Assembly (NCBI GenBank): GCA_963649295.1
Contig: CAVJHK010000046.1
Coordinates: forward strand, 1 to 13,859
Direction of reading: 5' to 3'
DNA: 13,859 nt
DNA from: RGIG3528 sp963649295
GTDB lineage: Bacteria; Bacillota; Clostridia; Lachnospirales; Lachnospiraceae
Position 1 is the first letter of the stretch. Every line of letters begins with the position of its first letter. The translations under genes and the position numbers were made by a program. The notes under the pieces are model-generated. The model did no database searches. It was not told where the DNA came from and saw only the letters and a list, made by a program, of their open reading frames with translations. This document shows positions 13,461 to 13,859 of this stretch, piece by piece.

Positions 13461-13859
13461 TATCTTCACCGCTTTCCTCTATTTGCAGCGGATGCTGCAT
13501 ATAAAAGACCGCTTTCTGCCGTTCAATTTCCTGCTTCAACTGTTCCTTGGTAGGCAGATAGGTCAGATATTTCGACATAAACAACCTGTTGTTGTCATGT
13601 AACACGGAATAGCGGGCGATATCCTCATCCGTTTCTGAACACATAAGAATACCGATGGTGGGATTATCTCCGGTCGTTCGCTTCAAATCATCATAAATAC
13701 GGACATACATATCAATTTGTCCCACATCCTGATGGGTGATTTTGCCCATCTTCAAATCCACCAACACATAACATTTCAATTCGATGTTATAGAAAACAAG
13801 GTCAATAAAATAATCTTCCGTTTCTGTAACAATATGCTGCTGTCTTGCCACGAAAGCAA
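13450..13859 (-). CDS. DUF1016/YhcG-type PDDEXK nuclease domain protein, C-terminal part
   Basis: This is the C-terminal ~136 residues of a protein whose 5' end lies beyond the window. The frame is open to the edge and reads AFVARQQHI into it, so the GTG at 13851 need not be the start. ARQQHIVTETEDYFIDLVFYN and KCYVLVDLKMGK match the PDDEXK-fold nuclease region typical of DUF1016 (YhcG) proteins, with an acidic pair FIDLVF and VDLK forming the catalytic-like D-(D/E)-x-K pattern. Such genes often sit inside type I restriction loci. Here it directly precedes hsdS, with an 11-nt overlap (13450-13460), so the two form one operon. Its role in defence is inferred from this company. The end is Asp/Glu-rich (EESGEDNEQ). 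Confidence 0.85.
   Translation of the reverse strand, partial: AFVARQQHIVTETEDYFIDLVFYNIELKCYVLVDLKMGKITHQDVGQIDMYVRIYDDLKRTTGDNPTIGILMCSETDEDIARYSVLHDNNRLFMSKYLTYLPTKEQLKQEIERQKAVFYMQHPLQIEESGEDNEQ

Noticed and set aside
1..13859. tRNA, rRNA, riboswitch of a known class, insertion sequence or complete prophage
   Set aside because: Reading both strands I saw no cloverleaf, rRNA motif, transposase frame or phage structural gene. A covariance-model search was not possible here.

Overview
The window reads like a chromosome segment of a low-GC, fibre-degrading member of the Clostridia, most like Lachnospiraceae (Butyrivibrio/Ruminococcus-type gut or rumen bacteria). This is inferred from the AT-rich DNA, A/G-rich Shine-Dalgarno sites, near-consensus sigma-A promoters, and surface lipoproteins with Pro/Thr/Ser linkers that resemble polysaccharide-degradation proteins of that group. 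No 16S or other taxonomic marker is present, so the placement is tentative.

Layout. (1) Positions 1-1250, minus strand: the 5' part of a small membrane protein that leaves the window, preceded by an XRE/S24 LexA-type self-cleaving repressor. The repressor has an Asn-Thr-Gly repeat linker. A 17-bp palindrome exactly fills the spacer of its consensus promoter, and a second copy lies 31 bp away. (2) Positions 1262-4230: general-function genes, namely an alpha/beta hydrolase (minus), a membrane-anchored ApbE flavin transferase (plus) and a TSUP/TauE-SafE transporter (minus). (3) Positions 4254-12858: a surface carbohydrate-use region. A GH53 endo-beta-1,4-galactanase lipoprotein (minus) has a strong promoter whose start region holds three TTGCG[C/T]AA motifs within a long inverted repeat, a LacI-type (GanR-like) operator pattern. 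Divergently, an NT5C-like HAD phosphatase overlaps by 4 nt a CotH-kinase lipoprotein. An MFS transporter follows, with a leader that can hide its Shine-Dalgarno site, and then a GH5 endoglucanase-like lipoprotein with its own promoter and a strongly folded leader. A long bidirectional terminator ends the region. (4) Positions 12839-13859, minus strand: a type I restriction specificity gene (hsdS) broken by one base in a run of six G, overlapping a DUF1016/YhcG-type PDDEXK nuclease gene that runs off the window.

How the genes may work together (inference): the GH53 and GH5 lipoproteins would cut galactan and beta-1,4-glucan side by side on the cell surface. The MFS carrier would import sugars or oligosaccharides. 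The CotH-like protein is a candidate extracellular protein kinase acting in the same compartment as the two hydrolases. The right edge looks like a restriction/defence island abutting the carbohydrate region. The most noteworthy points are the operator-in-spacer repressor circuit, the CotH lipoprotein within a polysaccharide cluster, the two structured leaders, and the frameshifted hsdS.
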